Shown: positions 48,190-57,780, numbered from the stretch's first letter. The stretch: DNA of 64,000 bases from Pseudomonas quebecensis (GCF_026410085.1 NZ_CP112866.1:4835001-4899000); one strand, 5' to 3'. Numbers and translations are program-made. Notes: generated by a model not told the origin, from the sequence alone.

Positions 48190-48225
48190 GCCGTAGGCTT
48201 ATTCCGCTTGAGGCCGCCAAACACT

Positions 48226-49563
48226 ATGTCCATGACTCCCCGTGAAATCGTCCATGAACTCAACCGCCATATCATCGGCCAGGACGATGCCAAGCGCGCC
48301 GTTGCCATCGCACTGCGTAACCGCTGGCGCCGGATGCAATTGCCCGAAGAATTGCGCGTTGAAGTAACACCCAAGAACATCCTGATGATCGGCCCCACCG
48401 GTGTCGGTAAAACCGAAATCGCCCGGCGCCTGGCCAAACTGGCCAACGCCCCGTTCATCAAGGTCGAGGCCACCAAGTTCACCGAAGTGGGCTATGTGGG
48501 CCGTGACGTCGAGTCGATCATCCGCGATCTGGCCGACGCCGCGCTGAAGATGCTGCGCGAGCAGGAGATGACCAAGGTCAGCCATCGCGCCGAAGACGCC
48601 GCCGAGGAACGCATTCTTGACGCCCTGCTGCCACCGGCGCGCATGGGTTTCAATGAAGACGCCGCACCGGCGTCGGATTCCAACACACGCCAGCTGTTCC
48701 GCAAGCGTCTGCGCGAAGGTCAGTTGGATGACAAGGAGATCGAAATCGAAGTAGCCGAAGTGTCCGGCGTCGACATCTCCGCGCCGCCTGGCATGGAAGA
48801 AATGACCAGCCAGTTGCAGAACCTGTTCGCCAACATGGGCAAGGGCAAGAAGAAGAGCCGCAAGCTCAAGGTCAAGGAAGCGCTCAAGCTGGTGCGCGAC
48901 GAGGAAGCCGGGCGCCTGGTGAATGAAGAAGAACTCAAGGCCAAGGCCCTCGAAGCGGTCGAGCAGCATGGCATTGTGTTTATCGACGAGATCGACAAGG
49001 TGGCCAAGCGTGGCAACTCCGGCGGCGTCGATGTGTCCCGTGAAGGCGTACAGCGCGACCTGCTGCCGCTGATCGAAGGCTGCACCGTCAATACCAAGCT
49101 GGGCATGGTCAAGACCGACCACATCCTGTTCATCGCTTCCGGTGCGTTCCACCTGAGCAAGCCCAGCGATCTGGTGCCGGAGCTGCAGGGTCGCCTGCCG
49201 ATTCGCGTCGAGCTCAAGGCCCTGACTCCGGGCGACTTCGAGCGCATCCTCAGCGAGCCGCACGCTTCGCTTACCGAGCAATACCGCGAGTTGCTGAAAA
49301 CCGAAGGGCTGGGCATCGAGTTCCAGGCCGATGGCATCAAGCGCCTGGCGGAGATCGCCTGGCAAGTCAACGAGAAGACCGAGAACATCGGTGCCCGTCG
49401 CCTGCACACCCTGCTTGAGCGCCTGCTTGAAGAAGTGTCCTTCAGCGCCGGCGACATGGCGGGCTTGCAGAATGGCGAAGCGATCAAAATCGACGTCGAC
49501 TACGTCAACAGCCACTTGGGCGAATTGGCGCAGAACGAAGACTTGTCGCGGTACATTCTGTAA
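48226..49563 (+). CDS. hslU: HslU ATPase subunit of the HslUV protease
   Basis: This 445-residue AAA+ unfoldase has Walker A GPTGVGKT (56-63), Walker [10 protein letters not shown], the pore motif GYVGRD and the C terminus DLSRYIL, which inserts into HslV to activate it. The start at 48226 ([12 protein letters not shown]) matches Pseudomonas HslU; six further upstream codons in frame are not conserved. It forms one heat-shock operon with hslV. A palindromic repeat follows the stop codon. Confidence 0.97.
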   Translation: MSMTPREIVHELNRHIIGQDDAKRAVAIALRNRWRRMQLPEELRVEVTPKNILMIGPTGVGKTEIARRLAKLANAPFIKVEATKFTEVGYVGRDVESIIRDLADAALKMLREQEMTKVSHRAEDAAEERILDALLPPARMGFNEDAAPASDSNTRQLFRKRLREGQLDDKEIEIEVAEVSGVDISAPPGMEEMTSQLQNLFANMGKGKKKSRKLKVKEALKLVRDEEAGRLVNEEELKAKALEAVEQHGIVFIDEIDKVAKRGNSGGVDVSREGVQRDLLPLIEGCTVNTKLGMVKTDHILFIASGAFHLSKPSDLVPELQGRLPIRVELKALTPGDFERILSEPHASLTEQYRELLKTEGLGIEFQADGIKRLAEIAWQVNEKTENIGARRLHTLLERLLEEVSFSAGDMAGLQNGEAIKIDVDYVNSHLGELAQNEDLSRYIL

Positions 49564-49628
49564 GCCGCAAGCTGTAAGCTACAAGCCGCGAGTTGAGCAC
49601 ATTCAACTCGCGGCTTGTAGCTTGCAGC
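49564..49628. repeat. Palindromic repeat, AAGCTACAAGC family, copy 3
   Basis: The arms GCAAGCTGTAAGCTACAAGC (CGCGAGTTGA) and (TCAACTCGCG) GCTTGTAGCTTGC pair over almost the whole length, with a short loop GCACAT. It starts directly after the hslU stop codon and ends 15 bases before the DUF971 gene. Confidence 0.85.
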
Positions 49629-49642
49629 CCAAGGTGTCCTCA

Positions 49643-50020
49643 ATGCCGAAATTCCCCACCGCTGTTAATTTGCACAAAACCTCCAACACCCTCGGCCTCA
49701 CCTACGGCCCCGATGAGGTCTACCAGTTGCCCGCCGAGTTCCTGCGGGTGCACTCGCCTTCCGCCGAGGTCCAGGGCCACGGCAAACCCATCCTGCAATT
49801 CGGCAAGCTGAACGTGCGGCTGACCAAGGTCGAGCCCGCCGGCCAGTACGCACTGAAATTGACCTTCGACGACGGTCACGACAGCGGGCTGTTCACCTGG
49901 GACTACCTCTACCAACTGGCCGTGCGTCAGGAAACGTTGTGGGCCGATTATCTCGCCGAACTCAAGGCCGCCGGCAAAACCCGCGACCCGAGTGAATCGG
50001 TCGTGCGCCTGATGCTCTAA
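49643..50020 (+). CDS. DUF971 (gamma-butyrobetaine hydroxylase N-terminal-like) protein
   Basis: This 125-residue protein is a stand-alone version of the small domain found at the N terminus of gamma-butyrobetaine hydroxylases (GLTYGPDEVYQLPAEFLRVHSPSAEVQGHG and FTWDYLYQLAVRQE). In proteobacteria it is common next to hslVU or iron-sulfur genes, and its function is not settled. The start at 49643 is the first ATG of the conserved region. Confidence 0.85.
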   Translation: MPKFPTAVNLHKTSNTLGLTYGPDEVYQLPAEFLRVHSPSAEVQGHGKPILQFGKLNVRLTKVEPAGQYALKLTFDDGHDSGLFTWDYLYQLAVRQETLWADYLAELKAAGKTRDPSESVVRLML

Positions 50021-50117
50021 GTCAGCCGTCTTGCTCTTTAGAGGGCATTTTCTAATTCCATCTGCTTGAATGCCCTGTCTATAGGCCAATGATTGGCCGG
50101 CTTGCGAAAAAAATTAA

Positions 50118-50185
50118 ACTCGGGTAACCAATGGAACTGGCAAGTTCCCTGCATTTGACGATGCGGTATCAACGGTCACCCGAGT
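50118..50185 (+). promoter_or_regulatory. phaC1 promoter region: sigma54-like -24/-12 element flanked by an inverted repeat
   Basis: TGGCAAGTTCCCTGCA has GG at 50139-50140 and GC at 50151-50152, the exact 10-base gap of a sigma54 promoter. It lies between ACTCGGGTAACC (50118-50129) and GGTCACCCGAGT (50174-50185), reverse complements at 11 of 12 positions, 44 bases apart. Upstream sigma54-like sequences have been reported for phaC1 in P. aeruginosa. The inverted repeat could be a regulator site or an mRNA hairpin. Confidence 0.55.
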
Positions 50186-50269
50186 CGCAGTACCAGGCTT
50201 GTGTTGTGTATCGAAACTTGGTGCGCAGCGGTACCCGGTACTCGTCTTTCGGACAATGGAGCGTCGTAG

Positions 50270-51949
50270 ATGAGTAACAAGAACAACGATGACTTGAAAC
50301 GCCAGGCCTCGGAAAACACCCTGGGGTTGAACCCGATCATCGCGTTACGCAAAAAGGATTTATTGGCCTCGGCGAAGATGGTACTGACCCAAGCCATCAA
50401 GCAACCGTTGCACAGCGTCAAGCATGTCGCCCATTTCGGCGTGGAACTGAAAAACGTGATGTTCGGCAAATCGGCGCTGGCGCCGGAAAGCGATGACCGT
50501 CGCTTCCACGATCCGGCCTGGAGCCAGAACCCGCTCTACAAACGTTACTTGCAAACCTACCTGGCGTGGCGCAAGGAACTGCACGAGTGGATCGGCGACA
50601 GCAACCTGTCCGAACAGGACATCAGCCGCGGCCACTTCGTGATCAATCTGATGACCGAAGCCATGGCGCCCACCAACAGCGCGGCCAACCCGGCGGCGGT
50701 CAAACGTTTCTTTGAAACCGGCGGCAAGAGCCTGCTCGACGGCCTGTCCCACCTGGCCAAGGACATGGTGCATAACGGTGGCATGCCGAGCCAGGTCAAT
50801 ATGGGCGCCTTCGAAGTGGGCAAGAGCCTGGGCACCACCGAAGGCGCGGTGGTGTTTCGCAACGATGTGCTGGAGTTGATCCAGTACAAGCCCGTCACCG
50901 AGCAGGTGCACGAACGCCCGCTGCTGGTGGTACCGCCGCAGATCAACAAATTCTATGTATTCGACTTGAGTCCGGATAAAAGCCTGGCGCGCTTCTGCCT
51001 GCGCAACGGCCAGCAGACCTTCATCATCAGCTGGCGCAACCCGACCAAGGCCCAGCGCGAGTGGGGCTTGTCGACCTATATCGAGGCGCTCAAGGAAGCC
51101 GTCGATGTGGTCACGGCGATCACCGGCAGCAAGGACATCAACATGCTCGGCGCCTGCTCCGGCGGCATCACCTGCACTGCGCTGCTGGGCCACTACGCGG
51201 CGCTGGGCGAGAAGAAAGTCAACGCCCTGACATTGCTGGTAAGCGTACTGGACACCACCCTGGACACCCAGGTCGCGCTGTTTGTCGACGAGCAGACCCT
51301 GGAAGCGGCCAAGCGTCACTCCTATCAGGCCGGCGTGCTGGAAGGCCGCGACATGGCCAAGGTGTTCGCGTGGATGCGCCCCAATGACCTGATCTGGAAC
51401 TACTGGGTCAACAACTACCTGCTGGGTAACGAGCCGCCGGTGTTCGACATCCTGTTCTGGAACAACGACACCACGCGCCTGCCGGCGGCGTTTCACGGCG
51501 ACCTGATCGAGTTGTTCAAGAACAACCCGCTGGTTCGCCCCAACGCCCTGGAAGTGTGCGGCACGCCGATCGACCTCAAGCAAGTGACCGCCGATATCTA
51601 CTCCCTGGCCGGCACCAACGACCACATCACCCCATGGCAGTCGTGCTACAAATCGGCGCAGTTGTTTGGGGGCAAGGTGGAGTTCGTGCTGTCCAGCAGC
51701 GGACATATCCAGAGCATCCTCAACCCGCCGGGCAACCCCAAGGCGCGCTACCAGACCAGCGATGGCCTGGCAGGCAAGCCGCTGGAATGGCAGGAAAACG
51801 CCACCAAGCACACCGATTCGTGGTGGTTGCATTGGCAGGCATGGCAGGCGGAGCGGGCGGGCAAGCTGAAAAAGGCCCCAACGGTATTAGGCAACAAGAC
51901 GTACGCCGCAGCCGAAGCGGCGCCAGGTACCTATGTGCATGAACGTTAG
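50270..51949 (+). CDS. phaC1: Class II (medium-chain) polyhydroxyalkanoate synthase PhaC1
   Basis: This 559-residue synthase polymerises 3-hydroxyacyl-CoA (mainly C6-C14) on the surface of PHA granules. The alpha/beta-hydrolase core has the lipase-like box GACSGG with Cys296, Asp451 in TNDHITPW and His479 in SSGHIQS, the complete catalytic triad. It is the first gene of phaC1-phaZ-phaC2-phaD; GGAG lies 8 bases before the ATG. A sigma54-like promoter lies about 120 bases upstream. It is paralogous to phaC2 at 52968. Confidence 0.97.
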   Translation: MSNKNNDDLKRQASENTLGLNPIIALRKKDLLASAKMVLTQAIKQPLHSVKHVAHFGVELKNVMFGKSALAPESDDRRFHDPAWSQNPLYKRYLQTYLAWRKELHEWIGDSNLSEQDISRGHFVINLMTEAMAPTNSAANPAAVKRFFETGGKSLLDGLSHLAKDMVHNGGMPSQVNMGAFEVGKSLGTTEGAVVFRNDVLELIQYKPVTEQVHERPLLVVPPQINKFYVFDLSPDKSLARFCLRNGQQTFIISWRNPTKAQREWGLSTYIEALKEAVDVVTAITGSKDINMLGACSGGITCTALLGHYAALGEKKVNALTLLVSVLDTTLDTQVALFVDEQTLEAAKRHSYQAGVLEGRDMAKVFAWMRPNDLIWNYWVNNYLLGNEPPVFDILFWNNDTTRLPAAFHGDLIELFKNNPLVRPNALEVCGTPIDLKQVTADIYSLAGTNDHITPWQSCYKSAQLFGGKVEFVLSSSGHIQSILNPPGNPKARYQTSDGLAGKPLEWQENATKHTDSWWLHWQAWQAERAGKLKKAPTVLGNKTYAAAEAAPGTYVHER

Positions 51950-52007
51950 CTTCAAGCTACAAGCCTCGAGCCGATTGAGTTCAGCTTGAGGCTTGTAGCT
52001 TGAAGCT
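51948..52007. repeat. Palindromic repeat, AAGCTACAAGC family, copy 4
   Basis: The arms at 51948-51967 and 51988-52007 (AGCTTCAAGCTACAAGCCTC and its exact complement) are 20 bases long and enclose a 20-base loop. The left arm overlaps the last bases of the phaC1 stop codon; the repeat lies 26 bases before phaZ, so a hairpin in the mRNA may set the level of phaZ and phaC2 relative to phaC1. Confidence 0.88.
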
Positions 52008-52033
52008 GCCCCTCTAACCCTAAGGGTTCCCCC

Positions 52034-52879
52034 ATGCCGCAACCGTTCATCTTTCGTACCATCGACCTGGATGGCCAGACCATCCGCACGGCGGTACGTC
52101 CGGGCAAGCCTCACTTGACGCCATTGCTGATCTTCAACGGCATCGGCGCCAACCTGGAGCTGGTGTTTCCGTTCGTCCAGGCCCTGGACCCGGATCTGGA
52201 GGTGATTGCCTTTGACGTTCCTGGGGTGGGCGGCTCCTCGACGCCCAGCCGGCCTTACCGCTTCCCCGGCCTGGCCAAGCTCACCTCGCGCATGCTCGAT
52301 TACCTCGACTACGGCCAGGTAAACGCAGTCGGGGTGTCCTGGGGCGGCGCGCTGGCTCAGCAGTTCGCCTATGACTACCCGGAGCGCTGCAAGAAGCTGA
52401 TCCTGGCGGCGACCGCCGCAGGCGCCTTCATGGTACCGGGCAAGCCGAAGGTGCTGTGGCTGATGGCGAGCCCGCGCCGCTATATCCAGCCGTCTCATGT
52501 GGTGCGCATCGCGCCGATGATCTACGGCGGCTCATTCCGTCGCGACGCCAAGCTGGCGGCCGAACATGCCAGCAAAGTGCGTTCGGCCGGCAAGCTCGGC
52601 TACTACTGGCAACTGTTCGCGGGGCTGGGCTGGACCAGCATCCATTGGCTGCACAAGATCCGCCAGCCCACCCTGGTACTGGCCGGGGACGACGACCCGC
52701 TGATCCCACTGATCAATATGCGCATGCTTGCCTGGCGCATTCCCAATGCGCAGCTGCACATCATTGATGACGGCCACCTGTTCCTGATCACCCGCGCAGA
52801 GGCGGTGGCGCCGATCATCATGAAATTCCTGGAGGAGGAGCGCCTGCGCGCAGTGATTCACCCACGACCCGCGGTGTAA
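52034..52879 (+). CDS. phaZ: Intracellular PHA depolymerase PhaZ
   Basis: This 281-residue alpha/beta hydrolase degrades stored medium-chain PHA to 3-hydroxy acids. The triad is Ser102 (GVSWGG), Asp221 (GDDDPLIP) and His248 (DDGHLF), the positions known for P. putida PhaZ. It lies between the two synthases, the standard place in Pseudomonas. The granule is its site of action. Confidence 0.96.
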   Translation: MPQPFIFRTIDLDGQTIRTAVRPGKPHLTPLLIFNGIGANLELVFPFVQALDPDLEVIAFDVPGVGGSSTPSRPYRFPGLAKLTSRMLDYLDYGQVNAVGVSWGGALAQQFAYDYPERCKKLILAATAAGAFMVPGKPKVLWLMASPRRYIQPSHVVRIAPMIYGGSFRRDAKLAAEHASKVRSAGKLGYYWQLFAGLGWTSIHWLHKIRQPTLVLAGDDDPLIPLINMRMLAWRIPNAQLHIIDDGHLFLITRAEAVAPIIMKFLEEERLRAVIHPRPAV

Positions 52880-52967
52880 GGACCACACCGCCGCGCAACT
52901 TGCCAGGAACCGACTATGGTTCTGACTTGGCCTGCCTGTTGATGGTTTGACGAAGGAGTGTTGGCTC

Positions 52968-54650
52968 ATGCGAGAAAGACCCGTGACGAACCCGGCGCCC
53001 ACCCCTGCCGCGTTCATCAATGCGCAAAATGCGATCACCGGGCTGAGAGGCCGCGACCTGCTGTCGACCCTGCGCAGCGTGGCCGCTCATGGCCTGCGTA
53101 ACCCGGTGCACACTGCGCGTCACGCCCTCGCCCTGGGCGGCCAGCTGGGCCGCGTCCTGCTCGGCGAGACGGTGCATGAGCCCAACCCCCGCGACGGCCG
53201 CTTCGTCGACCCCACCTGGCAACTCAACCCCTTGTATCGGCGCAGCCTGCAGGCGTACCTGAGCTGGCAGAAACAGACCCGGCACTGGATCGACGACAGC
53301 ACCCTGGGCAACGATGACCGGGCGCGGGCGCACTTTGCCCTGTCGCTGTTCAACGATGCGGTATCGCCCTCCAACACCTTGCTCAATCCGCTGGCGGTCA
53401 AAGAGCTGCTCAACTCCGGCGGCAACAGCGTGGTGCGCGGGGTGAGCAACCTGTTCGACGACTTGCTGCACAACAATGGACTGCCGCGCCAAGTCAGCAA
53501 GCACGCGTTCGAAGTCGGCAAGACCGTTGCCACCACGCCCGGCTCGGTGGTGTTTCGCAACGAGCTGCTGGAGCTGATCCAGTACAAACCGATGAGCGAA
53601 AAACAGTACGCCAGGCCGCTGCTGATCGTGCCGCCGCAAATCAACAAGTACTACATCTTCGACCTGAGCCCGGCCAACAGCTTTGTGCAGTACGCGCTCA
53701 AGAACGGCCTGCAGACGTTTATCGTGAGCTGGCGCAACCCGGATGTGCGGCATCGCGAATGGGGCCTGTCGACCTACGTGGCGGCGCTGGAAGAAGCGCT
53801 CAATGTTTGCCGGGCCATCAGCGGTGCGCGCGAGGTCAACCTGATGGGCGCCTGCGCCGGCGGCCTGACCATCGCCGCGCTGCAAGGCCATCTGCAGGCC
53901 AAGCGCCAATTGCGGCGTATCTCCAGCGCCAGCTACCTGGTGAGCCTGCTGGACAGCCAGATCGACAGCCCCGCCACGCTGTTCGCCGATGAACAGACCC
54001 TGGAAGCCGCCAAGCGTCGGTCCTACCAACAAGGTGTGCTGGACGGGCGCGACATGGCCAAGGTGTTTGCCTGGATGCGCCCCAACGACCTGATCTGGAA
54101 CTACTGGATCAACAATTACTTGCTGGGCAAGGAACCGCCGGCGTTCGACATCCTGTACTGGAACAACGACAACACACGCCTGCCCGCCGCGCTGCACGGC
54201 GACCTGCTGGACTTTTTCAAGCACAACCCGCTCAGCCATCCAGGCGGCCTGGAAGTGTGCGGCACGCCCATCGACCTGCAGAAGGTCACCGTGGACAGCT
54301 TCAGCGTGGCCGGTATCAACGACCACATCACGCCGTGGGACGCGGTGTATCGCTCCACGCAATTACTGGGCGGTGATCGCCGCTTCGTGCTGTCCAACAG
54401 CGGGCATATCCAGAGCATCCTTAACCCGCCGGGCAACCCCAAGGCCAATTACGTCGAAAACCCCCGGCTGAGCAGCGACCCACGCGCCTGGTACTACGAC
54501 GCCAACCATGTCGAAGGCAGCTGGTGGCCGCAGTGGCTGGACTGGGTACAGCAACGTTCGGGCGTGCAGCGCGACACCCTTACCGCCCTGGGCAACCAGA
54601 ATTACCCACCGATGGAAGCGGCGCCGGGCACCTATGTGCGGGTGCGCTGA
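52968..54650 (+). CDS. phaC2: Class II polyhydroxyalkanoate synthase PhaC2
   Basis: This 560-residue synthase has the box GACAGG with Cys296, Asp452 in INDHITPW and His480 in NSGHIQS. It aligns with PhaC1 over nearly the whole length, including REWGLSTY and FAWMRPNDLIWNYW, and probably prefers a partly different substrate range. The ATG at 52968 is preceded by AAGGAG about 10 bases away; an in-frame start seven codons earlier is less likely. Confidence 0.96.
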   Translation: MRERPVTNPAPTPAAFINAQNAITGLRGRDLLSTLRSVAAHGLRNPVHTARHALALGGQLGRVLLGETVHEPNPRDGRFVDPTWQLNPLYRRSLQAYLSWQKQTRHWIDDSTLGNDDRARAHFALSLFNDAVSPSNTLLNPLAVKELLNSGGNSVVRGVSNLFDDLLHNNGLPRQVSKHAFEVGKTVATTPGSVVFRNELLELIQYKPMSEKQYARPLLIVPPQINKYYIFDLSPANSFVQYALKNGLQTFIVSWRNPDVRHREWGLSTYVAALEEALNVCRAISGAREVNLMGACAGGLTIAALQGHLQAKRQLRRISSASYLVSLLDSQIDSPATLFADEQTLEAAKRRSYQQGVLDGRDMAKVFAWMRPNDLIWNYWINNYLLGKEPPAFDILYWNNDNTRLPAALHGDLLDFFKHNPLSHPGGLEVCGTPIDLQKVTVDSFSVAGINDHITPWDAVYRSTQLLGGDRRFVLSNSGHIQSILNPPGNPKANYVENPRLSSDPRAWYYDANHVEGSWWPQWLDWVQQRSGVQRDTLTALGNQNYPPMEAAPGTYVRVR

Positions 54651-54676
54651 GCTCGACGACACATTAAGAAGACTGG

Positions 54677-55297
54677 ATGAAGACCCGCGATCGAATTCTT
54701 GAATGCGCTCTGCAACTGTTCAACCACAAGGGCGAACCCAACGTGTCGACCATGGAGGTGGCCAATGAAATGGGGATCAGCCCCGGCAACCTCTATTACC
54801 ACTTCCACGGCAAGGAGCCGTTGGTACTGGGGTTGTTCGAACGTTTTCAAAATGAACTGGCGCCGCTGCTCGACCCACCGGCGGATGCGCAGCTGGAGCC
54901 TCAGGATTACTGGCTGTTCCTGCACCTGATCATCGAACGCATGGCCCATTACCGGTTCCTGTTCCAGGACCTGTCGAACCTGGCCGGGCGCCTGCCGAAG
55001 CTGGCCAAGGGCATTCGCAATCTGCTCACGGCGCTCAAGCGCACACTGGCGTCACTGCTGGCACGCTTGAAGGCGGGCGGGCAATTGGTCAGCGATACGC
55101 AGGCACTCGGGCAACTGGTGGAACAGATCACCCTGACGTTACTGTTTTCCCTGGACTACCAACGCATTCTCGACCGCGAAGGGGAAGTGCGGGTGGTGGT
55201 GTACCAAATCATGATGCTGGTGGCGCCGCATCTGCTGGCGCCGGCGCGGCACGCCACCGAGCGCCTGGCACTGCGTTATCTGGATGATCGGATTTAA
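54677..55297 (+). CDS. phaD: TetR-family regulator PhaD
   Basis: This 206-residue regulator has a TetR helix-turn-helix (residues about 1-50: TRDRILECALQLFNHKGEPNVSTMEVANEMGISPGNLYYHFHGKE, read across two parts) and a helical ligand domain. In P. putida PhaD activates the phaC1 and phaI promoters in response to a fatty-acid-derived ligand. It lies 26 bases after phaC2. Normally phaF follows on the opposite strand; here a regulator gene and the fimbrial operon come first. Confidence 0.94.
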   Translation: MKTRDRILECALQLFNHKGEPNVSTMEVANEMGISPGNLYYHFHGKEPLVLGLFERFQNELAPLLDPPADAQLEPQDYWLFLHLIIERMAHYRFLFQDLSNLAGRLPKLAKGIRNLLTALKRTLASLLARLKAGGQLVSDTQALGQLVEQITLTLLFSLDYQRILDREGEVRVVVYQIMMLVAPHLLAPARHATERLALRYLDDRI

Positions 55298-55309
55298 GCG
55301 TTGGGGTGG

Positions 55310-56005
55310 CTATCCAGGTTCACCGAACTGGTGAGAAAACTTGAACAGCTCACTGTCGCTGCTTATCCCCAGTTTTCGATAAGCCGATTGTTTTTGTGTG
55401 CTGATGGTACTTGCACTGCGTGAGAACTTGGCGGCAATTGAACTGACGGACATGCCATCCAGAAAACAGCGCAATACTTCCTGCTCTTTTGGCGTAAGAC
55501 CGTTATTCAAACGACCCGACGCGCAAAAGTCCGCATTCGCTCTCTTGTTCGCCACTTCCAACACCGACTGCATGCCCTGCAGTTCGGGCACCATACACGG
55601 CTGCAAGTAAAGTCGGCCCTGTGCGACGGTGCGTACAGCCGTGGTCAACTCAGCCAGGTTCTGAGTTTTACCGAGAATCCCCCAGCAACCGGCCTTCAAC
55701 GACAGCGCCACCGTCGCTGGCGTGTAGTGCGAACACACAATCAACGGCCGGCACTGACTGAAGCGCCGATTGAGCGCCTGGAGCAGGTTCAGGCCGTCGA
55801 TTTCCGAGGGTGCCAGGATAAAATCCATCACCACCACGTCCGCAGTCTGCCGGGCGAGCGCTTCGAGCAAATGCCTGCCTGTCCCGAAGGAACCGATCAC
55901 CTTGATGTCGGCGGCTTGGCTCAGGCCCCACTCGATGCCCTGCCGCACCATTTCATGGTCATCAAGCAACATGACCGTATAAGGAGTGGAATCTGCTGCA
56001 GGCAT
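55310..56005 (-). CDS. LuxR/FimZ-type response regulator
   Basis: This 231-residue regulator has a receiver domain (about 8-125) with Asp15 and Asp16, the phosphorylated Asp61 and Lys113 in GILGKT, and a LuxR-type helix-turn-helix (about 165-225, LTPKEQEVLRCFLDGMSVSSIAAKF). No histidine kinase gene is next to it. It is convergent with phaD (12 bases) and divergent from the fimbrial major pilin, which suggests it controls the fimbrial operon, like FimZ or RcsB-type proteins in enterobacteria. The start at 56005 is preferred; a GTG four codons upstream is also possible. Confidence 0.87.
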   Translation of the reverse strand: MPAADSTPYTVMLLDDHEMVRQGIEWGLSQAADIKVIGSFGTGRHLLEALARQTADVVVMDFILAPSEIDGLNLLQALNRRFSQCRPLIVCSHYTPATVALSLKAGCWGILGKTQNLAELTTAVRTVAQGRLYLQPCMVPELQGMQSVLEVANKRANADFCASGRLNNGLTPKEQEVLRCFLDGMSVSSIAAKFSRSASTISTQKQSAYRKLGISSDSELFKFSHQFGEPG

Positions 56006-56371
56006 AAAGGCACCCACCCAAGTTAATGCAACGCTGCACGCACCATCATCGGTTATTACCTGCTCGGTATAGCCCAGCGATATCTACGCTTCAATACAAG
56101 CCGACAATTAATACCCACTTGCCCTACAGAACTTCCCGACAGAAAAGACTTAACGAAACTTCATACACACCCAACAGCTATTTTAGAAAGTTCAAGTAAA
56201 ACAGTACGCTTTCGAACATTTTCGAACTGAAACTCGTCACTCTTCTATAGAGACAATTAACTTCTAGATACAAATTAGTGATCCCGCCAATCGCGAACAA
56301 CTAGACACGCATCTCGGATGCAGCGTCATCACCCGCGACCGGGAACACTCTCCATCAGCCTTGGAATTACC
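56006..56371. promoter_or_regulatory. Divergent control region between the response regulator and the fimbrial operon
   Basis: These 366 bases are clearly richer in A and T than the genes around them and hold no convincing coding frame. TTCGAAC occurs twice exactly 10 bases apart (56211-56217, 56221-56227), one helical turn, a good candidate operator. TATAGA follows at about 56246-56251 as a possible -10 element of the pilin promoter. No pair of inverted repeats suggesting a fimS-like invertible switch was seen. Confidence 0.45.
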
Positions 56372-56950
56372 ATGAACGTTAATGCTCTCTGCACTGCAAC
56401 CGCTGCGCTGGTCTTGTCCGTTGCCGCGTCACAAGCCACATACGCCAACGACGGTGTTATCAACTTCAGCGGCCTGGTCACCGATGTGACCTGCACCGTG
56501 GAAGGCGCGGCACCGGGCTCGGGTGCCGTGGTCAAGGACGTCAACCTGGGAGGCGTCTCGGCCTCGCGTCTGGCCACCGCCGGCAGCCGCGCCAACCTCA
56601 CGGGCTTCACGATTCGCATAGGCGCACCCGGCGAAGGCAGCTGCACCAACGGACGCACCGCGATGGTGGCCTTCGACCCCACCAGCGCAGCCATCGATGT
56701 GGCCACCGGCCGCTTGAACATCGACGGTTTTGACGACCCTTCCGACACCACTCACGCCAAGAACGTCCAAGTGGAAGTCACCAACCGCGACGGCTCGCCG
56801 ATCAATGTCTACACCGAAAAGTCCGCCGGCGTGGTGATTGCCGACAACCAGGCCGTCATCCCGCTGGCCGCGCAGCTGTATGCCACCGGAGCCGCTTCCG
56901 AGGGCACGGTCAGTACGCGGGTCGGCTTCACGGTCGAGTACGCCGAGTGA
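56372..56950 (+). CDS. Major fimbrial subunit (FimA-like pilin)
   Basis: This 192-residue pilin has a signal peptide ending near residue 26 (VAASQATYA, then NDGVINFSG). The mature part has the pilin N-terminal strand GVINFSGLVTDVTCTV, two cysteines for the usual disulfide, and the C-terminal beta-zipper strand GTVSTRVGFTVEYAE that binds the chaperone. The start at 56372 is the ATG before the signal; the open frame upstream is not coding. It is the first gene of the operon and so likely the rod subunit. Confidence 0.9.
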   Translation: MNVNALCTATAALVLSVAASQATYANDGVINFSGLVTDVTCTVEGAAPGSGAVVKDVNLGGVSASRLATAGSRANLTGFTIRIGAPGEGSCTNGRTAMVAFDPTSAAIDVATGRLNIDGFDDPSDTTHAKNVQVEVTNRDGSPINVYTEKSAGVVIADNQAVIPLAAQLYATGAASEGTVSTRVGFTVEYAE

Positions 56951-57011
56951 GGCTCGTGGGGGCTGCACCCAAGGTGTCGGGGGCACCCCTGATTCGGGGA
57001 GCGTTCAAACG

Positions 57012-57773
57012 ATGAAGACATGGGTCTGTTTCACACTTGCCGCCTGTGCCCTGGCGGCCTCCACCGGCCACGCCGGCGTGATCGTGCATGGCACGCGTGT
57101 GGTTTACCCGGCCGACAGGGCGGAAGTCGTGGTTCGCCTGGAAAACCGCGGTAACCGACCCGCCCTGGTGCAGACCTGGGTGGACACGGGCGACCGTCAG
57201 TCCACCCCGGCCACAGCCAGGACGCCCTTCGCCCTGTCGCCGCCGATCTTTCGCATCGAGCCCCAGCAACAACAGGCCTTGCGCCTGCGCTACGTCGGCG
57301 AGCCACTGGCGGCCGACCGGGAGCGGCTGTTCTGGCTCAACGTGTTGGAAGTACCGCCGCGCTCGGCGGATGCGGGGCAAAACAATCAGCTGGAACTGTC
57401 CTTCCGCACCCGCTTGCGCGTGTTCCTGCGCCCGCACGCCCTGCCCTACCCCGTCGCCGCTGCGGCCGCCAGGCTGCAATGGAAACTGGTCGAACATTCC
57501 CAAGGGTTCGCGCTGCAGGCCACCAACCCTACGCCGTACCATGTTTCCCTGGCCAAGGTGACCTTGCTCAGCGCCAGCCGACGTTTTGAAAAAGCCCCGA
57601 ACCAGGCAGCCAATGACAGCCTGTTACTGCCGGCCGGTGACGTCAAACGGTTCGCACTTCCGCTGCTGCGCCATCGTCCTTGCGGCTCAGCCACGGTCGA
57701 ATTCACCACGGTCAGCGACTTCGGCGCGCGAGTGCCGCACTCGACCGACCTTGCCCTCTCCTGCGCCGGGTGA
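57012..57773 (+). CDS. Periplasmic fimbrial chaperone 1 (PapD-like)
   Basis: This 253-residue chaperone has a signal peptide to about residue 21 and two immunoglobulin-like domains. Arg29 in HGTRVVYP and the basic residue in RLQWK match the anchor residues of PapD (Arg8, Lys112). SPPIFRIEPQQQQALRLRYVG and ERLFWLNVLEVPP are the family signature. The short F1-G1 loop places it with the FGS type used for rod-like pili. It is followed 7 bases later by a paralogue. Confidence 0.93.
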   Translation: MKTWVCFTLAACALAASTGHAGVIVHGTRVVYPADRAEVVVRLENRGNRPALVQTWVDTGDRQSTPATARTPFALSPPIFRIEPQQQQALRLRYVGEPLAADRERLFWLNVLEVPPRSADAGQNNQLELSFRTRLRVFLRPHALPYPVAAAAARLQWKLVEHSQGFALQATNPTPYHVSLAKVTLLSASRRFEKAPNQAANDSLLLPAGDVKRFALPLLRHRPCGSATVEFTTVSDFGARVPHSTDLALSCAG

Positions 57774-57780
57774 CTGAGCC

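Noticed and set aside
56006-56371. An invertible fimS-like promoter switch ahead of the pilin gene
   Set aside because: No pair of inverted repeats of useful length and no site-specific recombinase gene were found.
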